The translations under genes were made by a program, and so were the position numbers. A stretch of DNA of 37,757 bases from an uncultured Collinsella sp. (GTDB lineage Bacteria; Actinomycetota; Coriobacteriia; Coriobacteriales; Coriobacteriaceae): NCBI GenBank assembly GCA_900546775.1, contig UREM01000021.1:1-37757 (forward strand). The letters run 5' to 3'. Within the stretch, counting starts at the first letter, position 1. The number at the start of each line of letters is the position of its first letter. Shown piece after piece: positions 31,225-37,757 of this stretch. The notes under the pieces are model-generated. The model was not told the origin of the DNA. It saw nothing but the letters and a program-made list of their open reading frames with translations, and ran no database searches.

Positions 31225-32649
31225 GTGGTCTTCGCCCCCCAGGGAAAACAAACGCTATCGCACCGCGTTTTTGTGACGATCTTTGTTTGCGCCATGGCGG
31301 TTATCGTGGCGTTTACGGTGCTGGGTGCGTTCTTTGTGCAAAACACCTTGGCGGATGCCACGAGTGCCAATCTGGCGCAGGAAACCGAGCTCATTGCTGC
31401 CGCCCTCGACGAGCAGCAGGAGCCCATCCCGTTCTTGCGTAGCCTCGATCGCGAGGACTTACGCATCACGCTGATTAACAAGGATGGATCGGTTGCCTAC
31501 GACAACGAGGCGTCGCCTTCCACACTGCCCAACCATGGCGATCGCCCCGAGGTCATCGAGGCCTTTGAGAGTGGTTCGGGTTCCGCGGAGCGCGCAAGCT
31601 CTACGCTCGACGAGATTATGCTGTATCGCGCCGTCGCCCTTGATAACGGCCAGGTTGTCCGCTTGGCGCAGGCCCAGCCTGGCGTTGCGGCGATTTTGCT
31701 GTCGATGGTGGCGCCGATGCTGCTTATCGCAGCAGCGGGTGCGGTACTCTCGTTTTTCATGGCGCGCCGCGAGTCCCGTGCCATCATCGCGCCGTTGCAA
31801 GAGGTGGATTTGGACCACCCGCGCCGTAGCTATGAGCACGCCTATGCCGAGATGGTCCCCATGCTTGAGCGTATCGAGTCGCAGCGCCAGGAACTCAAGC
31901 GCCAAATGGCGGTGCTAGCGGACAACGACCGTATGCGCCGCGAGTTCACGGCGAATATCACTCATGAGCTCAAGACGCCGCTTACGGCGATTTCGGGCTA
32001 TGCCGAGCTCATCGCAAACGGCATGGTTGAGGGCGAGGATGACCTGCGCAACTTTGGCGGTCGTATCTATCGTGAGGCGGGCCGCTTGGCAGCGCTTGTC
32101 AACGATATCCTTACGCTGTCTAACTTGGACGAGGCCGAGCGTGCGACTGAGGGCGAGGCGGTGCCCATTGGGTCCACGGAGCCTATTGAGCTCTCGCGTG
32201 CCATCTACACGGTTGAGCAGCGTCTTGAACAGGTCGCCCGTCAAGCGAATGTGACGATAAGTCATGAGACCAAGCCTGTGGTCATCGAAGGCGTGTCGCG
32301 CTTGATTGACGAGCTCATCTACAATCTGGCAAGCAACGCCATCCGCTACAATCGACCCGGCGGTATGGTTGCGCTGCAGTGCGGCACCAACGACGAAGGT
32401 CATCCGTTCCTCGCGGTCGCCGACACGGGAATCGGTATCGCGCCTGAAGAACAGGGCAAGGTATTTGAGCGGTTCTATCGCGTGGACAAGAGCAGGTCTA
32501 AGGCACGCGGCGGAACCGGCCTGGGGCTTGCCATTGTCAAACATGCGGCCCTGTATCATCACGCCACGCTCGATCTGTCGAGCGAGTTGGGCGTGGGAAC
32601 CACCATTACGGTGACGTTTCCCATACAGCAGGACGAGCCATTCGCATAG
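31225..32649 (+). CDS. Sensor histidine kinase, PhoR-like
   Basis: The 474-aa kinase has two membrane helices (about 14-38 and 152-178) enclosing an extracytoplasmic domain of about 110 residues. A short linker rather than a classic HAMP domain follows. His 247 lies in NITHELKTPLTAISGYAELI, and the ATPase domain has NLASNAIRYN, VADTGIGIAPEEQGKVFERFYRVD and GGTGLGLAIVKH. It starts with GTG 31225, with GGAGGAG 6 bases upstream overlapping the end of the regulator gene. A hairpin follows at 32675. Confidence 0.91.
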   Translation: MVFAPQGKQTLSHRVFVTIFVCAMAVIVAFTVLGAFFVQNTLADATSANLAQETELIAAALDEQQEPIPFLRSLDREDLRITLINKDGSVAYDNEASPSTLPNHGDRPEVIEAFESGSGSAERASSTLDEIMLYRAVALDNGQVVRLAQAQPGVAAILLSMVAPMLLIAAAGAVLSFFMARRESRAIIAPLQEVDLDHPRRSYEHAYAEMVPMLERIESQRQELKRQMAVLADNDRMRREFTANITHELKTPLTAISGYAELIANGMVEGEDDLRNFGGRIYREAGRLAALVNDILTLSNLDEAERATEGEAVPIGSTEPIELSRAIYTVEQRLEQVARQANVTISHETKPVVIEGVSRLIDELIYNLASNAIRYNRPGGMVALQCGTNDEGHPFLAVADTGIGIAPEEQGKVFERFYRVDKSRSKARGGTGLGLAIVKHAALYHHATLDLSSELGVGTTITVTFPIQQDEPFA

Positions 32650-32674
32650 CGATACAACATAGATATTGATGTAG

Positions 32675-32703
32675 ACGCCGCATCGGACTTTCGGGTGCGG
32701 CGT
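32675..32703 (+). terminator. Terminator-like hairpin after the PhoR-like gene
   Basis: ACGCCGCA (32675-32682) pairs with TGCGGCGT (32696-32703) around a 13-base loop. Only TGTTGTG follows, so termination may be partial. Confidence 0.65.
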
Positions 32704-32768
32704 TGTTGTGCAATTTTACGATTGCTTCCGTCATTTTTACAGGAGAGCCTGTTTCTTATGTATAGAGT

Positions 32769-32797
32769 TTGGTCTCGGTAAAAAGATGCGATAACAT
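32769..32797 (+). promoter_or_regulatory. Promoter of the capsule-regulation operon
   Basis: TTGGTC (32769-32774) and TAACAT (32792-32797) are exactly 17 bases apart, 47 bases before the first gene. Confidence 0.6.
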
Positions 32798-32844
32798 ACG
32801 GACAGTTTTGTCAATCCGAACTGGGGAAATGAAAGGCAAGCTGC

Positions 32845-33501
32845 ATGACCCTTCTCGAACTGTTCCAGCTGCTCAAAAAGCACCTCAAGCTGGTCATCAC
32901 CCTTCCGGTGGTCTGCGCGATCGCCATGGGCATCGTGTCCTTCGTTGCGATGGACAACACCTATACCGCGACGACGAGCATGTACATTCTCGCCAAGACC
33001 GACGATAGCGGTCAGATGAGCTACAACGATCTCTCGGCGAGCCAGATGCTTTCCAACGATATCGCCACGCTGCTTGATAGCGATAGCGTTAAGAGCGGCG
33101 CCGCCAAAGAACTGGGCCTCACCGATCTGGATGACTACAAGGTGTCTGTTTCCTCCGAGACCACCACGCGTGTCATTACGCTTTCGGTTACCGGTACCGA
33201 TGCCAAGGAGACGGCTGAGGTCGCAAAGGCCATTGCCAGCTCGGTGAGTACGGTCGCTCAGAACGTCGGCGCTGCCCAGAGCATCAACGTTATCGACGAG
33301 GCTAAGACCCCCGAAGCCCCCAGCGGCCCCAAGCGCACACTGTATATTGCCGTCGCGTTCCTCGCCGGTATCTTTATCGCAGTTGCCTATGTCGTTTTGG
33401 CAGACATGCTCAACACCCGCATCCGCGGTGCCGAAGAGGCAGAAGAGCTCCTGGGTATTCCCGTTGTTGGCCGAATTCCGGCTATGAAAGGTGGTAAATA
33501 G
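32845..33501 (+). CDS. Wzz/CapA-like polysaccharide co-polymerase, kinase adaptor
   Basis: The 218-aa protein has the Wzz topology: N-terminal membrane helix (about 18-36), an extracytoplasmic region starting YTATTSMYIL, and a second helix near residues 170-190 preceded by a Pro-rich PEAPSGPKRT. The cytoplasmic tail of about 28 residues (TRIRGAEEAEELLGIPVVGRIP) is the part that activates the partner tyrosine kinase in Gram-positive systems such as CapA/CapB. It is 2 bases from the kinase gene. Confidence 0.88.
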   Translation: MTLLELFQLLKKHLKLVITLPVVCAIAMGIVSFVAMDNTYTATTSMYILAKTDDSGQMSYNDLSASQMLSNDIATLLDSDSVKSGAAKELGLTDLDDYKVSVSSETTTRVITLSVTGTDAKETAEVAKAIASSVSTVAQNVGAAQSINVIDEAKTPEAPSGPKRTLYIAVAFLAGIFIAVAYVVLADMLNTRIRGAEEAEELLGIPVVGRIPAMKGGK

Positions 33502-33503
33502 GC

Positions 33504-34241
33504 ATGGCTAAGGCAAAGAACACCGACAAGCTCGTTGTACAGAATGCCGCCAAGACCCTTCTGGCCAACATCCGCTTTGCGAGCGTGGACGACCCCATTC
33601 GCACCATCACCGTTACCTCCTCGATTCCCAACGAGGGCAAGTCTACGGTTTCCATTAACCTTGCTCAGGCAATCGCCACGAGCGGCAAGTCCGTGCTCCT
33701 GGTCGAGGCCGATATGCGCCGCAGGTCCCTTTCCGATATGCTCGGCGTTCGTTCGCGCGGCGGACTCTATGCGGTCCTTTCCGAGCAGATCTCCATTGAC
33801 CAGGCAATTGTCGAGACGGGTCAGAAGAACTTCTACTTCCTCGATGCCGAGCCGCACATTCCCAATCCTGCCGATATCATCGTCTCTCACCGCTTTGCCA
33901 AGCTGGTAAAGGCACTGTCTGCTAAGTTCCAGTACGTCATCTTCGATGCTCCTCCGGTCGGCACCTTTATCGATGCTGCCGAGATTGCCAGCCTGACCGA
34001 CGGCACGCTGTTCGTGGTGCGCGAGGACTTTACCAAGCGCGAAGAGGCGCTCAACGCTATCGCCCAGCTTAAGAAGTCCGAGAAGGTCAAGCTCATCGGT
34101 ACCGTCATGAATTACTGTGAGACCGAGACCAGCGAGTACTACTATTCTTACTACACCAAGGACGGTAAGAAGGTTAAGAAGGGCTCCGACGATCAGGGCA
34201 CTTCCAAAAAGGGCATCTTCACCAACCGAGCAAACGTTTAG
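33504..34241 (+). CDS. BY-kinase, CpsD/CapB-like tyrosine autokinase
   Basis: This 245-aa bacterial tyrosine kinase has Walker A SSIPNEGKST (39-48), Walker A' VLLVEADMRRR (64-74), Walker B YVIFDAPPVG and a C-terminal tyrosine cluster EYYYSYYTKDGKK for autophosphorylation. It needs the transmembrane adaptor encoded just upstream. Together with the PHP phosphatase downstream it would set the chain length or export of a surface polysaccharide. Confidence 0.92.
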   Translation: MAKAKNTDKLVVQNAAKTLLANIRFASVDDPIRTITVTSSIPNEGKSTVSINLAQAIATSGKSVLLVEADMRRRSLSDMLGVRSRGGLYAVLSEQISIDQAIVETGQKNFYFLDAEPHIPNPADIIVSHRFAKLVKALSAKFQYVIFDAPPVGTFIDAAEIASLTDGTLFVVREDFTKREEALNAIAQLKKSEKVKLIGTVMNYCETETSEYYYSYYTKDGKKVKKGSDDQGTSKKGIFTNRANV

Positions 34242-34258
34242 TTGATTAAGGCTGACCT

Positions 34259-34909
34259 ATGCGTGACATTCATTGCCATATCTTGCCGGGTGTAGACGAC
34301 GGCGCCTCCGATCTCGAAGAGAGCTTGGCGATGCTCGAGGCTGCCAAGCGGGCCGGTGTAACCAGAATCGTTTGCACTCCTCACTGCCGTGATCCCTATT
34401 TTGATTACGACAAGATGTGGGATGCCTTTGAGCTGCTGCGCGATAACGCTGACGGTTTTCCGCTCCAGATGGGCTTCGAGGTCAATCATCGAAAGCTCGT
34501 TGAGCTTGGTATCGATGCCGCGGATCACTTGCATTTCGATGGGACCAACGAGTTTCTGCTCGAGCTTTCGACGCATGCCGATGCGTATGCGTTTAGAGAG
34601 TACGAGAACACGATTTACGATTTGCAGTGCCGTGGCTACCAGGTGATCATCGCTCATCCTGAGCGCTATCGTGCGGTTCAAAAGGATGTAAGCGTGGCGG
34701 AGCGCCTGGTCGATATGGGCTGCAAGCTGCAGGCTTCGGCGGACTTTATTGCCGGCGGTCGCTTTGGTCGCGAGAAAAAGCCGGCACAGCGCCTGTTCGA
34801 TCAGAACCTGTACAGCTTCATCGCGAGCGATGCCCATAACGTGGGTCATTACGACTGCCTGGCGAAGGCTCGCGCGAAGTTTAGCGTGCGCGGAGCTCAT
34901 TTTCGCTAA
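34259..34909 (+). CDS. PHP-domain protein-tyrosine phosphatase, CpsB/YwqE-like
   Basis: The 216-aa enzyme begins MRDIHCHILPGVDDGASDLEES, the CpsB metal-binding signature (His 5, His 7), and continues with CTPHCRDPYFD, FEVNHR, LLELS, IIAHPERY and IASDAHNVGHY. It is a manganese-dependent phosphatase that resets the BY-kinase. The RBS is weak (AAGG at 34249). It ends the three-gene module. No glycosyltransferase genes follow. Confidence 0.92.
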   Translation: MRDIHCHILPGVDDGASDLEESLAMLEAAKRAGVTRIVCTPHCRDPYFDYDKMWDAFELLRDNADGFPLQMGFEVNHRKLVELGIDAADHLHFDGTNEFLLELSTHADAYAFREYENTIYDLQCRGYQVIIAHPERYRAVQKDVSVAERLVDMGCKLQASADFIAGGRFGREKKPAQRLFDQNLYSFIASDAHNVGHYDCLAKARAKFSVRGAHFR

Positions 34910-34948
34910 AATCTGTCCCTAACGTTCGCATTGAATGAAAGGGCAGCC

Positions 34949-35449
34949 ATGGATATCCAACTTAAGACGGGATGCTTTGATGACGCGGCGTTGGTGCGCC
35001 GCGTCGTTTTTATGGACGAGCAGGGCTACGAGAACGAGTTTGACGCTATCGACGAGGATCCGAACTGCATTCATGTGACGCTCTATGTAGACGGCGAGCT
35101 TGCCGGTTGCTCGCGCGTGTTTCCCGAAGAGCTTGAGCGCGCAGCTGACGCAGAGGCTCCGGTGTCGCCGGCGTGCGACTTGGACGAAGGCGTCGCGGCG
35201 GGGGAGACCTACATTATGGGGCGCGTGGCCGTGCTGCCGAGCATGCGCCGTCGCGGTTTGGCGAGCAAGATTGTCGAGGCCAGTGATACGTGCGCGCGTG
35301 ATGCCGGCGCCAAGCTCATTAAGCTGCACGCGCAGGAATACGTGCTACCACTCTATGCCAAGGCGGGTTACACGCAGATTGCCCCGGTGGACTACGAAGA
35401 CGAGGGCCAGCCCCATGTTTGGATGGCCAAGCGCGTAGATGGCAGATAG
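34949..35449 (+). CDS. GNAT-family N-acetyltransferase
   Basis: The 166-aa protein has the GNAT acetyl-CoA motif MGRVAVLPSMRRRGLASKIV (about 90-109) and a C-terminal HAQEYVLPLYAKAGY. With RRVVFMDEQGYENEFDAIDEDP near the N-terminus it resembles the ElaA-like branch. The substrate is unknown. ATG 34949 has AAAGGG upstream; an earlier TTG frame adds six residues. It is 39 bases after the phosphatase gene and may be cotranscribed. Confidence 0.87.
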   Translation: MDIQLKTGCFDDAALVRRVVFMDEQGYENEFDAIDEDPNCIHVTLYVDGELAGCSRVFPEELERAADAEAPVSPACDLDEGVAAGETYIMGRVAVLPSMRRRGLASKIVEASDTCARDAGAKLIKLHAQEYVLPLYAKAGYTQIAPVDYEDEGQPHVWMAKRVDGR

Positions 35450-35487
35450 GGACGTTCCTTTCCTGCCGGCAGTCGGGGACACTCCTT
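35449..35487. repeat. Short direct repeat with palindrome after the GNAT gene
   Basis: GGGACGTTCCTT (35449-35460) and GGGACACTCCTT (35476-35487) are imperfect 12-base direct repeats (10/12) around the palindrome CTGCCGGCAG. It begins on the last base of the stop codon of the acetyltransferase gene. Confidence 0.6.
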
Positions 35488-35559
35488 GGCAATTGGCGCA
35501 TCAGAGCGTTTGGACATACAGTTTTTCGATTCCGTATGTATATATGCGCGCTAATGGGT

Positions 35560-35621
35560 TATAAAATCTAAGTCTGAACATAGCAGGTCTGCGATGCGGC
35601 TCGGGCAACCGGGCCGTTTTT
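35560..35621 (+). promoter_or_regulatory. htpG promoter -10 and leader hairpin
   Basis: TATAAA at 35560-35565 is a good -10 with no clear -35. A leader hairpin follows at 35597-35616: CGGCTCGG, GCAA loop, CCGGGCCG, one wobble, then five T's (35617-35621). The hairpin is a valid intrinsic terminator and lies 31 bases upstream of the htpG start, so it may attenuate htpG or end upstream transcripts. No CIRCE element is seen. Confidence 0.6.
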
Positions 35622-35651
35622 GCGGACGGGGGTAGCGCGAAAGGACTGCAC

Positions 35652-37676
35652 ATGCGTCAATTTAAGACCGAGAGCAAAAAATTGCTCGACCTCATGATCA
35701 ACTCCATCTACACCAATAAGGAAATCTTCCTGCGCGAGCTTATCTCTAACGCGAGCGACGCCGTCGACAAGCTCAACTATAAGAGCCTGCAGGATCCGAG
35801 CGTTAAGCTCGACCAGGGTGATCTGGCCATCCGCGTCTCCTTTGATAAAGACGCCCGCACCGTCACGATTTCGGATAACGGCATCGGCATGACCGCCGAG
35901 GAGCTCGAGCGCAATCTGGGCACCATCGCCCATTCCGGCTCCGAGGAGTTTAAGACCGAGAACGCCGAGCAGCAGGGTTCGGATGTCGACATCATCGGCC
36001 AGTTTGGCGTGGGCTTCTACTCTGCTTTTATGGTTGCCAGCCACGTAAAGGTTGTCAGCCGCGCCTATGGCGAGGACACCGCTCACGTGTGGGAGTCTGA
36101 TGGTCTTGAGGGCTACACCATTGAAGACGGCGAGCGCGCCGAGCACGGTACCGATGTCATCCTGACGCTGCGCGAGAACGAGAAGCTCGATGCCGACGGC
36201 GAGGCCGAGACCTACGATCGCTTCCTGACCGAGTGGGGTCTCAAGAGCCTGATTCAGCAGTACAGCAACTATGTGCGCTACCCGATTCAGATGATGGTGT
36301 CCAAGAGCCGCCAGAAACCCAAGCCCGAGGACGCCGGCGACGATTACAAGCCCGAGTACGAGGACTACCAGGAGCTCGAGACCGTCAATTCCATGACACC
36401 GATCTGGAAGAAGCGCAGCTCCGATGTCGAGCAGAAGGACTACGACGAGTTCTACAAGACCACGTTCCACGACTTTGATGATCCTGCGCGCACCATCAGC
36501 TTTCATGCCGAGGGCACGCTCGAGTATGACGCCCTGCTGTTTGTACCGGGTCGCGCGCCGTTCGATCTGTACAGCAAGGATTACGAGAAGGGCCTGGCGC
36601 TCTACAGCTCCAACGTGCTGATTATGGAGAAGTGCGACGACCTGCTGCCCGACTACTATAACTTTGTCCGCGGCGTCGTGGATTCCGCCGACGTGTCGCT
36701 CAACATCTCGCGCGAGACGCTGCAGCAGAACCGTCAGCTCAAGGCCATCGCCAAGCGCGTGGAAAAGAAGATTACCGCCGATCTTGAGGATATGCGCGAC
36801 AACGACCGCGAGGCCTACGAGAAGTTCTTTGAGAACTTTGGCCGCGGCCTTAAGTATGGCATCTACTCGAGCTATGGCATGAAGGCCGATGAGCTCGCCG
36901 ACCTGCTACTGTTCTGGTCTGCCAAGGAGCAGAAGATGATTACCCTGGCCGAGTATGCCAAGGGCATGCCCGAGGATCAGAAGGCCATCTACTACGCCGC
37001 CGGCGACTCGCGTGAGCGCTTGGCCAAGATGCCCGTGGTGAAGGGCGTGCTCGAGCGCGGCTATGACGTGCTGCTGCTGACGCAGGATGTGGATGAGTTC
37101 ACGTTCCAGGCTATGCGTGAATACGTTGCCGCCGATATGCCCAAGATCTACGAGGACGATGCTGCCCGCGAGGCTGCCGAAAAGGCCGTGGCCGACGGTG
37201 CCGAGCCCGAGGTCGAGGATCGTCATCTGGAGCTCAAGAACGTTGCGACCGGTGATCTTGACCTGGCGACCGAGGACGAGAAGAAGGAGGCCGAGGACGC
37301 CACCAAGGAGAACGAGGACCTCTTTAGCGCTATGAAGGAGGCGCTCGGTGACAAGGTCGAGAAAGTTGCCGTCTCCGCGCGCCTGACCGATGCCCCCGCT
37401 TGCATCACCACCGAGGGCCCGCTTTCGCTCGAGATGGAGAAGGTGCTCCAGAAGGGACCCGAGGGCGCGCCCGACGGCATGCCCAAGAGCCAGCGCGTGC
37501 TCGAGCTCAACGCCAAGCACCCGGTCTTCGACAAGCTTGTCGCTGCCCAGAAGGCAGGCGACGCCGACAAGATCAAGCAGTACTCCGGTCTGCTCTATGA
37601 CCAGGCTCTGCTGGTCGAGGGCATTCTCCCCGAGGACCCCGTTGCCTTCGCGGCGGCTGTCTGCGAGCTGATGTAA
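35652..37676 (+). CDS. htpG: Molecular chaperone HtpG (Hsp90)
   Basis: The 674-aa ATP-dependent chaperone has the GHKL ATPase motifs: FLRELISNASDAVDKL (28-43), ISDNGIGMTAEEL (73-85), IAHSGSEEF and IGQFGVGFYSAFMV. The middle-domain signature DSADVSLNISRETLQQN carries the conserved Arg. Residues 495-560 contain an Ala/Glu/Lys-rich charged stretch (EDEKKEAEDATKENED) before the C-terminal dimerisation domain. It is somewhat longer than E. coli HtpG, mainly because of that stretch. ATG 35652 is preceded by GAAAGGA. Confidence 0.96.
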   Translation: MRQFKTESKKLLDLMINSIYTNKEIFLRELISNASDAVDKLNYKSLQDPSVKLDQGDLAIRVSFDKDARTVTISDNGIGMTAEELERNLGTIAHSGSEEFKTENAEQQGSDVDIIGQFGVGFYSAFMVASHVKVVSRAYGEDTAHVWESDGLEGYTIEDGERAEHGTDVILTLRENEKLDADGEAETYDRFLTEWGLKSLIQQYSNYVRYPIQMMVSKSRQKPKPEDAGDDYKPEYEDYQELETVNSMTPIWKKRSSDVEQKDYDEFYKTTFHDFDDPARTISFHAEGTLEYDALLFVPGRAPFDLYSKDYEKGLALYSSNVLIMEKCDDLLPDYYNFVRGVVDSADVSLNISRETLQQNRQLKAIAKRVEKKITADLEDMRDNDREAYEKFFENFGRGLKYGIYSSYGMKADELADLLLFWSAKEQKMITLAEYAKGMPEDQKAIYYAAGDSRERLAKMPVVKGVLERGYDVLLLTQDVDEFTFQAMREYVAADMPKIYEDDAAREAAEKAVADGAEPEVEDRHLELKNVATGDLDLATEDEKKEAEDATKENEDLFSAMKEALGDKVEKVAVSARLTDAPACITTEGPLSLEMEKVLQKGPEGAPDGMPKSQRVLELNAKHPVFDKLVAAQKAGDADKIKQYSGLLYDQALLVEGILPEDPVAFAAAVCELM

Positions 37677-37680
37677 CTTA

Positions 37681-37708
37681 GTTACGCCGTTCTACCGAAC
37701 GGCGTAAC
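37681..37708. terminator. Perfect hairpin after htpG
   Basis: GTTACGCCGTTC (37681-37692) and GAACGGCGTAAC (37697-37708) form a perfect 12-bp stem with a TACC loop, 4 bases after the stop. No T-run follows, so it may protect the 3' end or act with Rho rather than alone. Nothing further can be assigned to the window end. Confidence 0.6.
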
Positions 37709-37757
37709 GGCTCGACGCTGTAAGCCCGCCAGAGCGGCAATCTGCCTTTCAACTTCG

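Noticed and set aside
35568..36506. Minus-strand open frame of 312 codons opposite htpG
   Set aside because: Shadow of htpG, Leu/Val/Gly-rich, crossing the htpG leader hairpin.

Overview
The window is a GC-rich chromosomal segment from a Gram-positive actinobacterium, most likely a gut Coriobacteriia and plausibly Collinsella. This is inferred from a monoderm-type tad locus without a secretin, frequent GTG starts, RBS-rich tightly coupled operons, and the gene families present. No prophage, insertion sequence or CRISPR array was seen.

Layout. (1) 1-1414: rsgA between two intrinsic terminators. (2) 1440-11205: a complete-looking tad (tight adherence, type IVb/Flp pilus) operon: cpaB-like, tadZ, tadA/cpaF, tadB, tadC, flp, an unknown membrane-anchored protein, a second pilin-like peptide, tadE, a large tadG-like protein, a tadE/F-like pseudopilin and a DUF192 protein. 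Most genes overlap by 1-29 bases. A prepilin peptidase is not in the window. (3) 11206-12429: a probable toxin-antitoxin pair with a palindrome in its promoter, tRNA-Phe, and three tandem 62-bp palindromic units. (4) 12430-17925: a GH5-like protein that lacks key catalytic residues, rsmI, metG, rsmA and a tatD-type DNase. (5) 17969-18290: tRNA-Leu followed by antisense and sense scraps of tRNA 3' ends. (6) 18345-22329: SPFH protein, rlmH, proC, a nested palindrome, a minus-strand 57-aa membrane peptide, and serS. (7) 22330-25859: an unknown 125-aa protein behind a LexA-like site, tRNA-Arg, an unknown 813-aa TPR protein, and tRNA-Ser with another antisense tRNA scrap. (8) 25895-32703: a D,D-carboxypeptidase divergent from a VanR/VanS-like two-component system, then pstB without its transporter partners, then a PhoP/PhoR-like system. 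(9) 32769-34909: a three-gene capsule phosphoregulatory module (Wzz-like adaptor, tyrosine autokinase, PHP phosphatase), followed by a GNAT acetyltransferase and htpG with a terminator-like hairpin in its leader.

How the genes work together. The tad genes would energise (TadA), localise (TadZ) and anchor (TadB/TadC) assembly of an Flp fibre with several minor pilins. rsgA, rsmI, rsmA, rlmH, metG, serS and four tRNAs form a scattered translation and ribosome-maturation set. The 27-33 kb part is a signalling block: two OmpR-type systems flank pstB, which suggests envelope and phosphate sensing.

The most unusual signals are the 62-bp palindromic array, the antisense tRNA 3'-end scraps downstream of two tRNA genes, the degenerate GH5 active site, the shared Ala-Gln prepilin-type motif in four pilin-like proteins, and the nested palindrome after proC. 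All family assignments were made by reading motifs; no database search was run.
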